Of a DNA stretch of 34,101 nt, positions 24,177 through 32,561 are shown in pieces. The position numbers were made by a program, and so were the translations under genes. Origin of the DNA: UBA6544 sp038131165 (GTDB taxonomy: Bacteria; Pseudomonadota; Alphaproteobacteria; UBA8366); contig JAYPOZ010000041.1 of the NCBI GenBank assembly GCA_038131165.1, forward strand, positions 1 to 34,101, read 5' to 3'. The notes under the pieces were generated by a model. That model was not told where the DNA came from and searched no databases. It was given only the letters and a program-made list of their open reading frames with translations. The first letter of the stretch is position 1. The number at the start of each line of letters is the position of its first letter.

Positions 24177-25265
24177 CTAGGCGGCGAGATCCTTCATCCG
24201 TCCGGGATTGCGCTGGCTGAGGAGGGGGCGGACCCATTTGCCGAACCGTTCGGCCTCCTCGTCATGGAGATAGCCCGACAGGCAGAACGAATGGCAGCCC
24301 ACATCGATATAGCCTTGCAGGGTCTCGGCGCATTGCTCGGGCGTGCCGACGACGACGATGCCGGCGCCGGGGCGGGCTTGCGTGAGGCCCGTCCACATGT
24401 GCGGGGCGATCATCTTGCCGTACTCCTCGGCCAATTGGCGGACCCGCTGGTTGGCGGCCGAATTGGCGAAGTGGGTGCGGATGATCTCTTTCTGCTCGTC
24501 GGTGACATTGCGCACCAACCCCTCGGCGACTTCCCAGGCTTCTGCTTCGCTCTCGCGGCAGATGATCTGCAGGCGCATGCCAAAGCCGATCTCCTCCGCG
24601 CGTCCGTGCTTCGCGGCCAGCGCCCGCATCTCCCGGATATTGGACTCGATCCGCTCGACCGTGTCGCCCCAAAACAGATGCACGTCGGAATGCTTGGCCG
24701 ACAGCTCGGCGGCTTGCTGCGAGCCGCCGCCGAGATAGAAGCGCGGATGCGGCTTCTGGTAGATTTCGGGGCCGATATGAGCCTGTTTCAACTGGTAGTG
24801 CTTGCCGTTGTAGTCGATCTTCTCGCGCGTCGCCCAGAGCGCCTTGCAGATTTCGACCTCCTCCTGCATCACCTCGTAGCGCTGGTCCTTATCCAGGCCG
24901 ACGCCTTCCGCCTCGTTCTCGACCTCGTTCTGGCCGGCGATCAGGTTGATGGAAATGCGGCCGCCGGTCATCTGGTCGAAGGTCGCGACCATCTTGGCGA
25001 GCAGAACCGGGTTGATATAGCTCGGCCGCGCCGCGACCAGCATCCGGATCGACTTAGTGTTCCGGGTCAGCAAGGCGCTGGTCAGCCAGGCGTCCCAGCA
25101 GGCTGCTGCGACCGGCAGCAAGATATACTCGAACCCGTTATCCTCTGCCGCTTTCACGACCCGCTCGAACATTTCCGTAGAGGGAGGAACCTGTTGGGGA
25201 ATGGCATAGTCGAGCGTGTCGCCGCGCGTGGGCAGGAACCATCCGAATTCGAGATCTCGCATCAT
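24177..25265 (-). CDS. LLM class flavin-dependent monooxygenase (SsuD-like)
   Basis: 362-residue bacterial-luciferase-like TIM-barrel enzyme that uses FMNH2 from a separate reductase. The family pattern is clear: EFGWFLPTRG at the start, GFEYILLPVAAACWDAW, RMLVAARPSYINPVLLAKMVATFDQMTGGRISINLIAG, and FYLGGGSQQAAELSAKHSDVHLFWGD. It most resembles alkanesulfonate monooxygenases and could desulfonate or oxidise a small organic compound. AAGAGG lies 4 bases before ATG 25265 (a second ATG follows directly). No flavin reductase or sulfonate transporter is next to it. It lies 77 bp downstream of the histidine kinase gene in the same direction. Confidence 0.92.
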   Translation of the reverse strand: MMRDLEFGWFLPTRGDTLDYAIPQQVPPSTEMFERVVKAAEDNGFEYILLPVAAACWDAWLTSALLTRNTKSIRMLVAARPSYINPVLLAKMVATFDQMTGGRISINLIAGQNEVENEAEGVGLDKDQRYEVMQEEVEICKALWATREKIDYNGKHYQLKQAHIGPEIYQKPHPRFYLGGGSQQAAELSAKHSDVHLFWGDTVERIESNIREMRALAAKHGRAEEIGFGMRLQIICRESEAEAWEVAEGLVRNVTDEQKEIIRTHFANSAANQRVRQLAEEYGKMIAPHMWTGLTQARPGAGIVVVGTPEQCAETLQGYIDVGCHSFCLSGYLHDEEAERFGKWVRPLLSQRNPGRMKDLAA

Positions 25266-25342
25266 GTCGCCTCTTAAGTCTGCTTCGCATCACGAAGGCG
25301 CATCATTAGCAGTGCCGGCAATTCTCGTCCAATGATCCCGGT

Positions 25343-27601
25343 CTATGCCGTCGCGGGAAGTTCGATCCAGAACGTGCTGCCGCCGGACCCGGAGCTGAAA
25401 CCGATATTGCCGCCCATCAGTTCCACCAACTCCTTGGCGATCGTCAGTCCGATGCCGCTCCCCTGGATGTTGCTTGTCTCGCGACCAAGCCGGTTGAAGG
25501 GCTCGAAGATGTGCTGTTGCAAATCCTCCGGAATCCCCGCCCCTGTGTCGGCGACAGATATCCGGACGATCTCGGGTGCGTGGCGGGAAACTTCGATGGT
25601 CACGGTGCCTCTGTCTTCGTTGTATTTGATTGCGTTGGAGATGAGGTTGAGCAGGACTTGGCGCAACTGCAACGTATCCGCCCGGCAGGCATCGATGGAT
25701 TTTTCGTCGCGACCGATATCGATCTTGATGTTGCGCTCGTCCGCCTGCGGTTTGGACATGGCGACGCAATCCTGGAGCATCGCGGAAAGGTCCACGTCTT
25801 CGATTTTGACGGGCACTTTCCCGGCTTCGATTTTGGATAAATCCAACACCTGATTTATCAACGCAAGGAGATGTTCCCCATTATCGAGGACTTGCTGGAC
25901 GTAGCGTTGATGTCTTGCCGAAAGCGGATCGTCGGGATCGTCGGCCAACAATTGGCTGAAGCCGAGGATGGAATTTAGCGGCGTTCGCAACTCGTGACTC
26001 ATCGACGACAGGAACTCGGATTTTGCCTGACTGGCAGCCCGTAACGCTTCGGTTTCTTTTCGATGGGAGATATTCACCGAAACGGTGCCGATTCGGTCGA
26101 CGCGGCCAGCGGCGTCGAACACCGGAAATTTTGTGGCGCTGCGGACATACATGCCGTCGGCCGTCGTGACGTCGTTTTCGTCGTAAAGAACGGAACCTGT
26201 TTCGATGACCTCGCGGTCAAGCGACGCAAACCTTTCTGCCTCCGCGTCGGCCCCCGTTAATTCGCCGATGCTCTTGCCGATCGCCTGTTCGGGAGCGACG
26301 CCGAAGGTGTCGCAGAAGCCCTTATTGACCATGACATAGCGACCGTCGCGGTCCTTCAGCGAAATGAGCGCCGGAATATGGTCAATAACTCTCCGAAGCA
26401 GCGTTTCCCGCTCGGCCAATTCGTTTTCGGCTTTCTTACGTTCGGTAATGTCCGTGCGTATGGCCACGGTCCCGCCGTTGGACGTCTTTCGTTCCTCGAA
26501 GCGGATCCATTGCCCGGCGGTGGTCAAGTATTCAAACGGTCCATTGGGGTTACGAAACCGCTCCATTCTTGCCGATAAGTGTTCTTCCTGACTATCGTAA
26601 GCCGCCGGGGTGTATCCCGCTTCGATACCGCCGCGCACTATTTCCTCGAACTTCGTGCCGGGTTCAAGCAACCCAAGTTTGCTAATTCTGGGAAGCGTTC
26701 TTTTGTAGGCTTCGTTGCACATCACGAGGCGCTCTTCCGCATCGTACAAGGCAAAGCCCTCGGACATCGTGGCAATGGCCTCCCTGAGCAGGTTCTCGGA
26801 CTCGCGACGGGCGGTAATGTCGCTACCCGATCCCCGGTATCCCCGAAAGGTGCCGTCCTCCGCGAAGATCGGTTTGCCATTTGTCGATAGCCACTTCGGT
26901 TCGATGCCTTCGCCCTCTCTGCGGTAGACGAAATTGCGAAAGGGTTTCCGTTCCTGCAGAATCTGCAGATGCTCTTCCCAGTGGGGGTTATCGTAATCGG
27001 GCCCGAATCTCTCCTCGTGGGTTTTGCCGTAATACCACTCTGCCGGCACGCCGACGATGCGCTCCACATTCGGCGACATATAGGTAAACCGAAGATCCGC
27101 ATCCATCTCCCACAGCCAATCCGAACTCGATTCGGCGAAATCCCGAAACCGTTCCAAATTTTCTCTTAGGGCGGTCTCGGCGAATTCGGCGCGCTCGGTG
27201 ACCTCTCCTTGGCGTAACGCGGCTTCGATGATTTTCGGCAAGGTCAGCAGATAAATGTCGTCTCGGTCCTTGACCAGATAGCTGAAAACGCCGAGCGAAA
27301 GAGCGTCGGTTGCGTCGTTGGCGTCGCCGACCCCGGACAGCATGACGATGGGAAAACTGTCGTCTCGCGCCAACAATGTGCGGGCGAGCTCAATGCCATT
27401 CATGCCGGGCAGGCGATAATCGATGACCATAAGATCGAAGGGCCGTGCCGCGTGCAGCTCCAAGGCGTCTTCCCCGCTACTGCATATTTCGACGAGGAAA
27501 CCGGCATCCTCCCCGCCGAGGCGGAACAATTGGTGGAGATCCGTATCGTCCTCGACGTAAAGGATACGCCTTTGCGATGCTTGTTTGGGGGCCGAATACA
27601 T
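25343..27601 (-). CDS. Sensor histidine kinase with N-terminal receiver domain (REC-PAS-PAS-PAS-HisKA-HATPase)
   Basis: 752 residues, no transmembrane segments, so a soluble cytoplasmic sensor. Order: receiver (about 10-128) with acidic pair Glu17-Asp18-Asp19 and phospho-acceptor Asp61 in VIDYRLPG; PAS 1 starting near RFRDFAESSSDWLWEMD; PAS 2 at EAIATMSEGFALYDAEE; PAS 3 at RRVIDHIPALISLKDRDG; dimerisation/phosphotransfer domain with His536 in SHELRTPLN; ATPase domain with N box NLISNAIKYN, DTGAGIP and GSGIGL. The N-terminal receiver implies it receives phosphate or signal from another kinase. No response regulator gene is adjacent. The ribosome site before 27601 is weak. Ligands of the PAS domains are unknown. 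Confidence 0.93.
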   Translation of the reverse strand: MYSAPKQASQRRILYVEDDTDLHQLFRLGGEDAGFLVEICSSGEDALELHAARPFDLMVIDYRLPGMNGIELARTLLARDDSFPIVMLSGVGDANDATDALSLGVFSYLVKDRDDIYLLTLPKIIEAALRQGEVTERAEFAETALRENLERFRDFAESSSDWLWEMDADLRFTYMSPNVERIVGVPAEWYYGKTHEERFGPDYDNPHWEEHLQILQERKPFRNFVYRREGEGIEPKWLSTNGKPIFAEDGTFRGYRGSGSDITARRESENLLREAIATMSEGFALYDAEERLVMCNEAYKRTLPRISKLGLLEPGTKFEEIVRGGIEAGYTPAAYDSQEEHLSARMERFRNPNGPFEYLTTAGQWIRFEERKTSNGGTVAIRTDITERKKAENELAERETLLRRVIDHIPALISLKDRDGRYVMVNKGFCDTFGVAPEQAIGKSIGELTGADAEAERFASLDREVIETGSVLYDENDVTTADGMYVRSATKFPVFDAAGRVDRIGTVSVNISHRKETEALRAASQAKSEFLSSMSHELRTPLNSILGFSQLLADDPDDPLSARHQRYVQQVLDNGEHLLALINQVLDLSKIEAGKVPVKIEDVDLSAMLQDCVAMSKPQADERNIKIDIGRDEKSIDACRADTLQLRQVLLNLISNAIKYNEDRGTVTIEVSRHAPEIVRISVADTGAGIPEDLQQHIFEPFNRLGRETSNIQGSGIGLTIAKELVELMGGNIGFSSGSGGSTFWIELPATA

Positions 27602-27799
27602 CGGGGCAAGCCTATCCGAAGCGCCAAGGACGGGCGCGTCGCGTAAGCGCTGCTCCGGAATTATCGCGCTGTATCATCTGGTGCCCGATTGAATTTTCGT
27701 GCCGCGACGCGCGGATCGACAGCCGGCCACTACTGACTTTCGACCTCGATCCGCGCATTTCGGTCAAGGTTAATAGCAAGAAAAAGGTTAGCGAATCGT

Positions 27800-29335
27800 T
27801 TATGTCCGCAACTTAAAGCGCTGTATCTTGCCCGTCGCCGTCTTCGGCAGTTCGTCGCGGAACTCGATCCAGCGCGGGTATTTGTACTCCGCCAGTTTGC
27901 CGCGCACAAAGGTCTTCAATTCCTCCGCAAGTTGGTCCGACCCGTGGTGACCCGCCGCGGTCACGACGAAAGCCTTGGGCTTGATCAGATCGTCCTGGTC
28001 CGGATGGGCGACAACAGCGGCTTCCAGCACGGCGTCGTGCTCCAGCAACGCGCCTTCGACCTCGAACGGCGAGACGTAGATCCCGCCCACCTTCATCATG
28101 TCGTCGGAGCGGCCGCCGTAAATGTAGTAGCCGTCGGCGTCGAGGGTGTATTTATCGCCGGTCCGGGTCCACGGACCCTTGAAGGTCTCGCGGCTTTTCG
28201 CGCGCTGGTTCCAGTACATGATGGCGCTTGTCGGGCCGGCGACTTCCAGATGGCCGAGTTCTCCTTCTGCCACCAACATGCCGTCGTCGTCGACCAGCCG
28301 TAATTCGTAACCGGGGACGGCCTTGCCCGAACTGTTGGGGCGCACGTCCCCCCGGTGATTGGTCAGGAAGATATGCAGCATTTCCGTACTGCCGAGACCG
28401 TCGAGAATGTCGCAGCCCATGCGCTCCCGCCACCGCCGCAGCAGCTCGCCGGGCAGGGCCTCGCCGGCGGAGACGCAGAGCCGCAGATCGTGCGTGCCCG
28501 CCGCCGGCAAGGCGTCGCTCGCCAGCAGCATGCCGTAAAGCGTCGGCACACCGAAGAACAGGGTCACCTTATGCGCGGCGAGAATTTCGGCCACGGCTTC
28601 CGGCGTCGGCATGCCGTCGAGCAATACCGTGGTGGCGCCCGCCGCCATCGGGAAGGTGAGGCCATTGCCGAGCCCGTAGGCGAAAAACAGTTTAGCCGCC
28701 GAATAGACGACGTCCTCCGCGCCGATGCCGAGAGTGGGCGTGGCATAGAGATCGGCCGTCTGCACGAGGCTCGATTGCAGGTGCACGGAGCCCTTTGGCA
28801 TCCCCGTGGTGCCGGAGGTGTAGAGCCAGAAGCACATATCGTCGCGGCGGGTGGGCGCGGTCTCGAATTGCGGGTCCGCCGTCTTCAGAGCGTCATTGAG
28901 CAATTCGTGTCCATGCGCATCGCCGCCGGACACCAGGACGGTCTTCAGCCCGGCATGGCTGTCGATGTGGCCCTCAAAAGCGGGGAGAAAGGGTTCGGAG
29001 ACGATCACGCCGGCGGCGCGGCTGTCGGCGACGATATAGGCATAGTCGCGCTCCGTCAGGCGGGTGTTGATCGGCACCGGCACGATGCCGGCCTTGATCG
29101 CGCCGAGGAAGGCGGCGACCAGGTCGATCGTATCCGACATGCAGAGAATGACCCGTTGTTCGGATTCTACGCCCCGTTGGGTCAGGACATTGGCCATGCG
29201 GTCGACGCGCTCGGCGAGTTCCCCGTAGGTATGACTTCCCGCCGCGTCGATATACGCGGTCTTGCCGGCCCGCCCGGCCTGGAGATTGCGCTCCAGAAGA
29301 TCGGCGGCGGCGTTATAGTGCGTTTCCTCCGACAT
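27800..29335 (-). CDS. bclA: Benzoate-CoA ligase
   Basis: Activates benzoate to benzoyl-CoA with ATP and CoA, the entry step of the box pathway. 511 residues of the adenylate-forming family: phosphate loop YTSGTTGMPKGSVH (171-184), YSAAKLFFAYGLGNGLTFPM, which is characteristic of benzoate-CoA ligases, the adenylate motif DGLGSTEMLHIF, the TGD aspartate, and the catalytic Lys503 in TATGKIQRFK. It is 40 bp downstream of the flavodoxin gene, in one transcription unit read away from boxR. Hydroxy- or halobenzoate activity cannot be excluded from sequence, but the box genes next to it support benzoate. Confidence 0.95.
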   Translation of the reverse strand: MSEETHYNAAADLLERNLQAGRAGKTAYIDAAGSHTYGELAERVDRMANVLTQRGVESEQRVILCMSDTIDLVAAFLGAIKAGIVPVPINTRLTERDYAYIVADSRAAGVIVSEPFLPAFEGHIDSHAGLKTVLVSGGDAHGHELLNDALKTADPQFETAPTRRDDMCFWLYTSGTTGMPKGSVHLQSSLVQTADLYATPTLGIGAEDVVYSAAKLFFAYGLGNGLTFPMAAGATTVLLDGMPTPEAVAEILAAHKVTLFFGVPTLYGMLLASDALPAAGTHDLRLCVSAGEALPGELLRRWRERMGCDILDGLGSTEMLHIFLTNHRGDVRPNSSGKAVPGYELRLVDDDGMLVAEGELGHLEVAGPTSAIMYWNQRAKSRETFKGPWTRTGDKYTLDADGYYIYGGRSDDMMKVGGIYVSPFEVEGALLEHDAVLEAAVVAHPDQDDLIKPKAFVVTAAGHHGSDQLAEELKTFVRGKLAEYKYPRWIEFRDELPKTATGKIQRFKLRT

Positions 29336-29375
29336 GTCCTACCCTCCCCGGTATCTCACGTCGCGTTGGCGGCCT

Positions 29376-29840
29376 TCAATCGGCCGCATTCAGTAAGGTT
29401 ACCCAATGCGCGGCCCATTCGCCCGCTTCGTCCTCCGGCAGCGTTCCCGACGTGGCGTCGTGCTTGAAGATGTCACCGATGCGGGTCGCCTGCAATTCGG
29501 CCAATGCCGTGTCGAAGTGACGGCCGCCCCAGCAAAAGGTCTCCCCATGGGTGATGTCGCCGAGGGCGAAGATCCCGTATTTTAGACCCTTGAGGGCGGG
29601 TTTGGCGGATTGCAGCGATTCGTACAGATGTTTGGCGTTGTCCGGCACGTCCCCATGACCGTAGGTCGACGTGCAAATGATATAGGCGCGCGACGGGTCG
29701 AAGACGGCGGCGTCGAGACCGTCCATGAGCTGCATTTCCGCCGCGTATCCGGCTTCGTTCAGGGCGTCGCACATTTCCTCGGCGCACAGCTCCGCTGTGC
29801 CGGTCATCGTGCCGACGAGTATCCGTATGTCGGTGGTCAT
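29376..29840 (-). CDS. Flavodoxin domain protein (MioC-like)
   Basis: 154-residue single-domain flavodoxin-like protein. The FMN phosphate loop is TMTGTAELCAEEM (about 11-23), the second FMN loop is STYGHGDVPDNA, and FALGDITHGETFCWGGRHFD follows as in MioC and sulfite/P450 reductase flavodoxin domains. It is a probable one- or two-electron carrier. It is the first gene of the minus-strand unit with bclA, divergent from boxR, and shares the same operator-containing region. This position suggests it supplies electrons to the BoxA/BoxB oxygenase system or to a partner reductase, which is inference. The start at 29840 was chosen because MTTDIRILVGT is the natural domain start; upstream in-frame sequence overlaps boxR antisense. 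Confidence 0.9.
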   Translation of the reverse strand: MTTDIRILVGTMTGTAELCAEEMCDALNEAGYAAEMQLMDGLDAAVFDPSRAYIICTSTYGHGDVPDNAKHLYESLQSAKPALKGLKYGIFALGDITHGETFCWGGRHFDTALAELQATRIGDIFKHDATSGTLPEDEAGEWAAHWVTLLNAAD

Positions 29841-29888
29841 GTCCCGAGTGCTCCACCCGTCCCCATTGCGCGAGGCCGATGCGCGGCG

Positions 29889-29917
29889 TTGGCCTCTGTC
29901 TAGATATGCAGTATAAT
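29889..29917 (+). promoter_or_regulatory. boxR promoter
   Basis: TTGGCC (29889-29894), a 17-bp spacer and a perfect TATAAT (29912-29917). Predicted transcription start near 29924 gives a leader of about 25 bases before the boxR ATG at 29949. Confidence 0.65.
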
Positions 29918-29920
29918 GCA
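29907..29920. promoter_or_regulatory. Candidate BoxR operator 1 in the bclA/boxR divergent region
   Basis: TGCAGTATAATGCA is a TGCA-N6-TGCA near-palindrome, one base from the symmetric TGCATTATAATGCA. It overlaps the boxR -10 element. On the other strand it contains TATACT, a possible -10 for the flavodoxin-bclA unit (with TTTTCC 17 bp upstream at 29938-29933). BzdR/BoxR-type regulators are known to use operators containing TGCA repeats. Confidence 0.7.
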
Positions 29921-29948
29921 GCTTGGGTAAACGGAAAAATCGCAATCC

Positions 29949-30860
29949 ATGGACGCACGGCAAACCGACGAGGCTGAAGGCGGGGACGCGGAGCGGGCCT
30001 TTTTGAGCACGCTCGGCTCGAGCGTGCGTTCGGCGCGGGCCGCCCGCGGCATGACCCGCAAAATCCTCGCCCGGGACTCCGGGGTGTCCGAGCGCTATCT
30101 CGCACAGTTGGAGGCGGGCAAGGGGAATGTCTCCGTGCTTGTCCTGCTGCGCATTGCGGAGGCCATGGCGATGCCGGTCGATCTGTTGTTGCGCGCAGCG
30201 GAGCCGGTGCTGGCGGGGCGGCGGGAAATCGAGGATTTGCTGAACCGGATGGACGACGACGCCCTGGCGGGCGTCACCCGGTGGTTGCGGGCGCAGGAAA
30301 GCGGACTGACCGCCAGGCGGCGGGCCAGCCGCATTGCGCTGATCGGCCTGCGGGGTGCGGGGAAATCGACGCTGGGCAAGGCTTTGGCGGCCCGTATCGC
30401 GGTGCCGTTTGTGGAATTGAACCGGATCATAGAGCAGGAATACGGGGGCTCGCTCGACGATTTGTTCGCGCTTGCCGGGCAGCCCGCCTACCGCCGCTAC
30501 GAACGGCGTTGTCTCGAGCGCGTCTTGGCCGAGCACGAGAACGCGGTAATCGCGACCGGCGGCGGGATCGTGACCAACGAAGCCGCCTTCTCGGCGCTGC
30601 TCGAGCGCACCCATACGATCTGGATTCAAGCGACGCCCGAAGAACATATGGCCCGGGTGGTGGATCAGGGCGATTTGCGGCCGATGTCGGACAACCGCGA
30701 GGCGATGCGCGATTTGCGGCAGATTCTGGCAGCCCGCGAAGAAGCCTATGGGCGGGCGAGTGCGGTATTGGATACCTCGGGCCGGTCTGTCGCCGCGAGC
30801 GTGGACGAGTTGTCGGCTTTGGCCGGGCGGATTCTGGAGACGGCGCTTGCCGCCGAATGA
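29949..30860 (+). CDS. boxR: BoxR/BzdR-type regulator: XRE helix-turn-helix fused to a shikimate-kinase-like domain
   Basis: 303 residues. An XRE helix-turn-helix occupies about residues 20-82 (LGSSVRSARAARGMTRKIL, then SGVSERYLAQLEAGKGNVS). A linker follows, then a shikimate-kinase-like domain from about 127 with P-loop GLRGAGKST (133-141), FVELNRIIEQEYGGS and ATGGGIV. In this family the kinase-like part senses benzoyl-CoA, and the protein represses the benzoate genes until inducer binds. It starts at ATG 29949, 25 bases after the predicted transcription start. It sits between the divergent flavodoxin-bclA unit and boxC-boxB, with a matching operator on each side. Confidence 0.95.
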   Translation: MDARQTDEAEGGDAERAFLSTLGSSVRSARAARGMTRKILARDSGVSERYLAQLEAGKGNVSVLVLLRIAEAMAMPVDLLLRAAEPVLAGRREIEDLLNRMDDDALAGVTRWLRAQESGLTARRRASRIALIGLRGAGKSTLGKALAARIAVPFVELNRIIEQEYGGSLDDLFALAGQPAYRRYERRCLERVLAEHENAVIATGGGIVTNEAAFSALLERTHTIWIQATPEEHMARVVDQGDLRPMSDNREAMRDLRQILAAREEAYGRASAVLDTSGRSVAASVDELSALAGRILETALAAE

Positions 30861-30874
30861 ACCTGCATTATAAT
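30847..30874 (+). promoter_or_regulatory. boxC promoter
   Basis: TTGCCG (30847-30852), a 16-bp spacer and a perfect TATAAT (30869-30874). The -35 lies in the last codons of boxR. Transcription would begin near 30881, just before the boxC start codons, giving boxC-boxB a promoter separate from that of boxR. Confidence 0.6.
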
Positions 30875-30880
30875 TCAGGT
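30861..30880. promoter_or_regulatory. Candidate BoxR operator 2 upstream of boxC
   Basis: This 20-bp near-palindrome (18 of 20 positions symmetric) begins ACCTG and ends CAGGT. Its core TGCATTATAATTCA (30864-30877) matches operator 1 at 12 of 14 positions and is one base from the symmetric TGCATTATAATGCA. It covers the -10 element of the boxC promoter, as expected for repression. Confidence 0.72.
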
Positions 30881-30889
30881 TTGCGATGC

Positions 30890-32557
30890 ATGGACGATAG
30901 GATGCGGGGCTTCATGATTACCTACGATACGGATCCGGCACGGTACCGGCATTGGACGCTTTCGGTCGACGCCCCCGTGGCGACCTTGACCCTTGCCGTC
31001 GACGAAGACGGCGGCATCCAGCCGGGATATACGCTGAAGCTCAACTCCTATGATCTGGGCGTCGATATCGAGCTGAACGATGCATTGAACCGCATTCGCT
31101 TCGAGCACCCGGAGGTGCGGGCGGTGGTCGTGACCAGCGGCATCGAGCGGATGTTCTGCGCCGGCGCCAATATCTACATGCTCGGCCTGTCCGATCACGG
31201 CTGGAAGGTGAATTTCTGCAAGTTCACGAACGAGACCCGCAACGCGATCGAAGACGCGAGCGCGCGGTCTGGCCTGAAGTTTCTGGCCGCCTGCAACGGG
31301 ACGACGGCGGGCGGCGGCTACGAACTGGCGCTGGCCTGTGACGAGATCGTCCTGATCGACGACCGGTCCAGCGCCGTGAGCCTGCCGGAAGTGCCGCTGC
31401 TCGGGGTGCTGCCGGGAACCGGCGGCCTGACGCGGGTGGTCGACAAGCGGAAAGTGCGGCGCGACCTGGCGGATGTGTTGTGCACCGGCGCCGAGGGTGT
31501 GCGCGGCCGGCGGGCGAAGGAATGGGGTTTCGTCGACGAGATCGCCGCGCCGAACGGATTTGCCGACGCGGTGCGACGGCGCGCCGAGGCGCTGGCGGCG
31601 CTCAGCGACCGCCCGGCGGACGCCGCGGGGGTCGCCCTGACGCCGCTCGACCGCGTCGCCGACGACACGGGCTACCGCTACCGCCATGTCGAGGCCGCGA
31701 TCGATACGGACGCCCGGACGGCGACCCTGACGGTCCGCGCGCCCGCCGACGCGGGTCCGGAGACGCTATCGGAGATACAGGCCGCCGGCGCCGATTGGTG
31801 GCCGCTGGCGATGGCGCGCGAGCTCGACGATGCGATCCTGATGCTGCGGACCAACAATCCAGACATCGGCACCTTCCTGATCAAGACCGAAGGCGATGCG
31901 GCGCATGTTCTCGCCGTCGACGCCGTTCTCGAACGCCATGCGGAGGACTGGTTCGTGCGCGAGGTGACCGGTTTCATCCGGCGCACGCTCTCCCGCTTGG
32001 ACGTCTCCTCCCGCAGTCTGTTTGCGCTGATCGAGGAAGGGTCCTGTTTCGCCGGCACCTTGTTCGAGTTGGCCCTGGCGGCGGACCGCAGCTACATGCT
32101 CGACCTGCCGGAAGAAGACGGGGCGCCGCCCGCGGTATCGCTCAGCCGGCTGAATTTCGGCGGCTACGAGATGGCGAACGACAAGACGCGCCTTGCCGCC
32201 CGGTTCCACGATGACGGGGCGCGGCAGGAGGCGTTCACTCAATGTCTCGGCGAGCCGCTTTCCGCGGAGACAGCGCTCGAGCTTGGCCTTGTCACCTTCG
32301 CTCCCGACGATCTCGACTGGGAAGACGAGGTGCGGATCGCGGTCGAGGAGCGGGCGAGCTTGTCGCCCGATGCCTTGACGGGGATGGAGGCGAACCTGCG
32401 TTTTGCCGGCGCGGAGACTGTGGCGACGAAAGTGTTCGGCAGGCTTACGGCCTGGCAGAACTGGATTTTCAACCGTCCCAATGCGGTCGGCGAGAAAGGG
32501 GCCCTGAAGCTCTTCGGCACCGGCAGCCGGGCCGAGTTCGACTGGAAAAGGATATAG
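30890..32557 (+). CDS. boxC: Benzoyl-CoA-dihydrodiol lyase / 2,3-epoxybenzoyl-CoA dihydrolase
   Basis: Ring-opening enzyme of the aerobic box pathway: converts 2,3-epoxybenzoyl-CoA with two water molecules to 3,4-dehydroadipyl-CoA semialdehyde and formate. 555 residues of the crotonase fold. The first half is highly characteristic: LKLNSYDLGVDIELNDALNRIRFEHPEVR, MFCAGANIYMLGLSDHGWKVNFCKFTNETRN, AGGGYELALACDEI and VSLPEVPLLGVLPGTGGLTRV. The second half has the FNRPNAVGEKGALKLFGTG ending. The start is ambiguous: ATG 30890, 30902 or 30914 are all in frame; 30890 gives the usual length. boxB follows after 4 bp. Confidence 0.95.
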   Translation: MDDRMRGFMITYDTDPARYRHWTLSVDAPVATLTLAVDEDGGIQPGYTLKLNSYDLGVDIELNDALNRIRFEHPEVRAVVVTSGIERMFCAGANIYMLGLSDHGWKVNFCKFTNETRNAIEDASARSGLKFLAACNGTTAGGGYELALACDEIVLIDDRSSAVSLPEVPLLGVLPGTGGLTRVVDKRKVRRDLADVLCTGAEGVRGRRAKEWGFVDEIAAPNGFADAVRRRAEALAALSDRPADAAGVALTPLDRVADDTGYRYRHVEAAIDTDARTATLTVRAPADAGPETLSEIQAAGADWWPLAMARELDDAILMLRTNNPDIGTFLIKTEGDAAHVLAVDAVLERHAEDWFVREVTGFIRRTLSRLDVSSRSLFALIEEGSCFAGTLFELALAADRSYMLDLPEEDGAPPAVSLSRLNFGGYEMANDKTRLAARFHDDGARQEAFTQCLGEPLSAETALELGLVTFAPDDLDWEDEVRIAVEERASLSPDALTGMEANLRFAGAETVATKVFGRLTAWQNWIFNRPNAVGEKGALKLFGTGSRAEFDWKRI

Positions 32558-32561
32558 ACCC

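Noticed and set aside
27602..27799. Possible small gene or promoter in the 198-bp gap between the histidine kinase and bclA
   Set aside because: No plausible start with a ribosome site and no clear -35/-10 pair; only a TTGACC on the minus strand without a matching -10.
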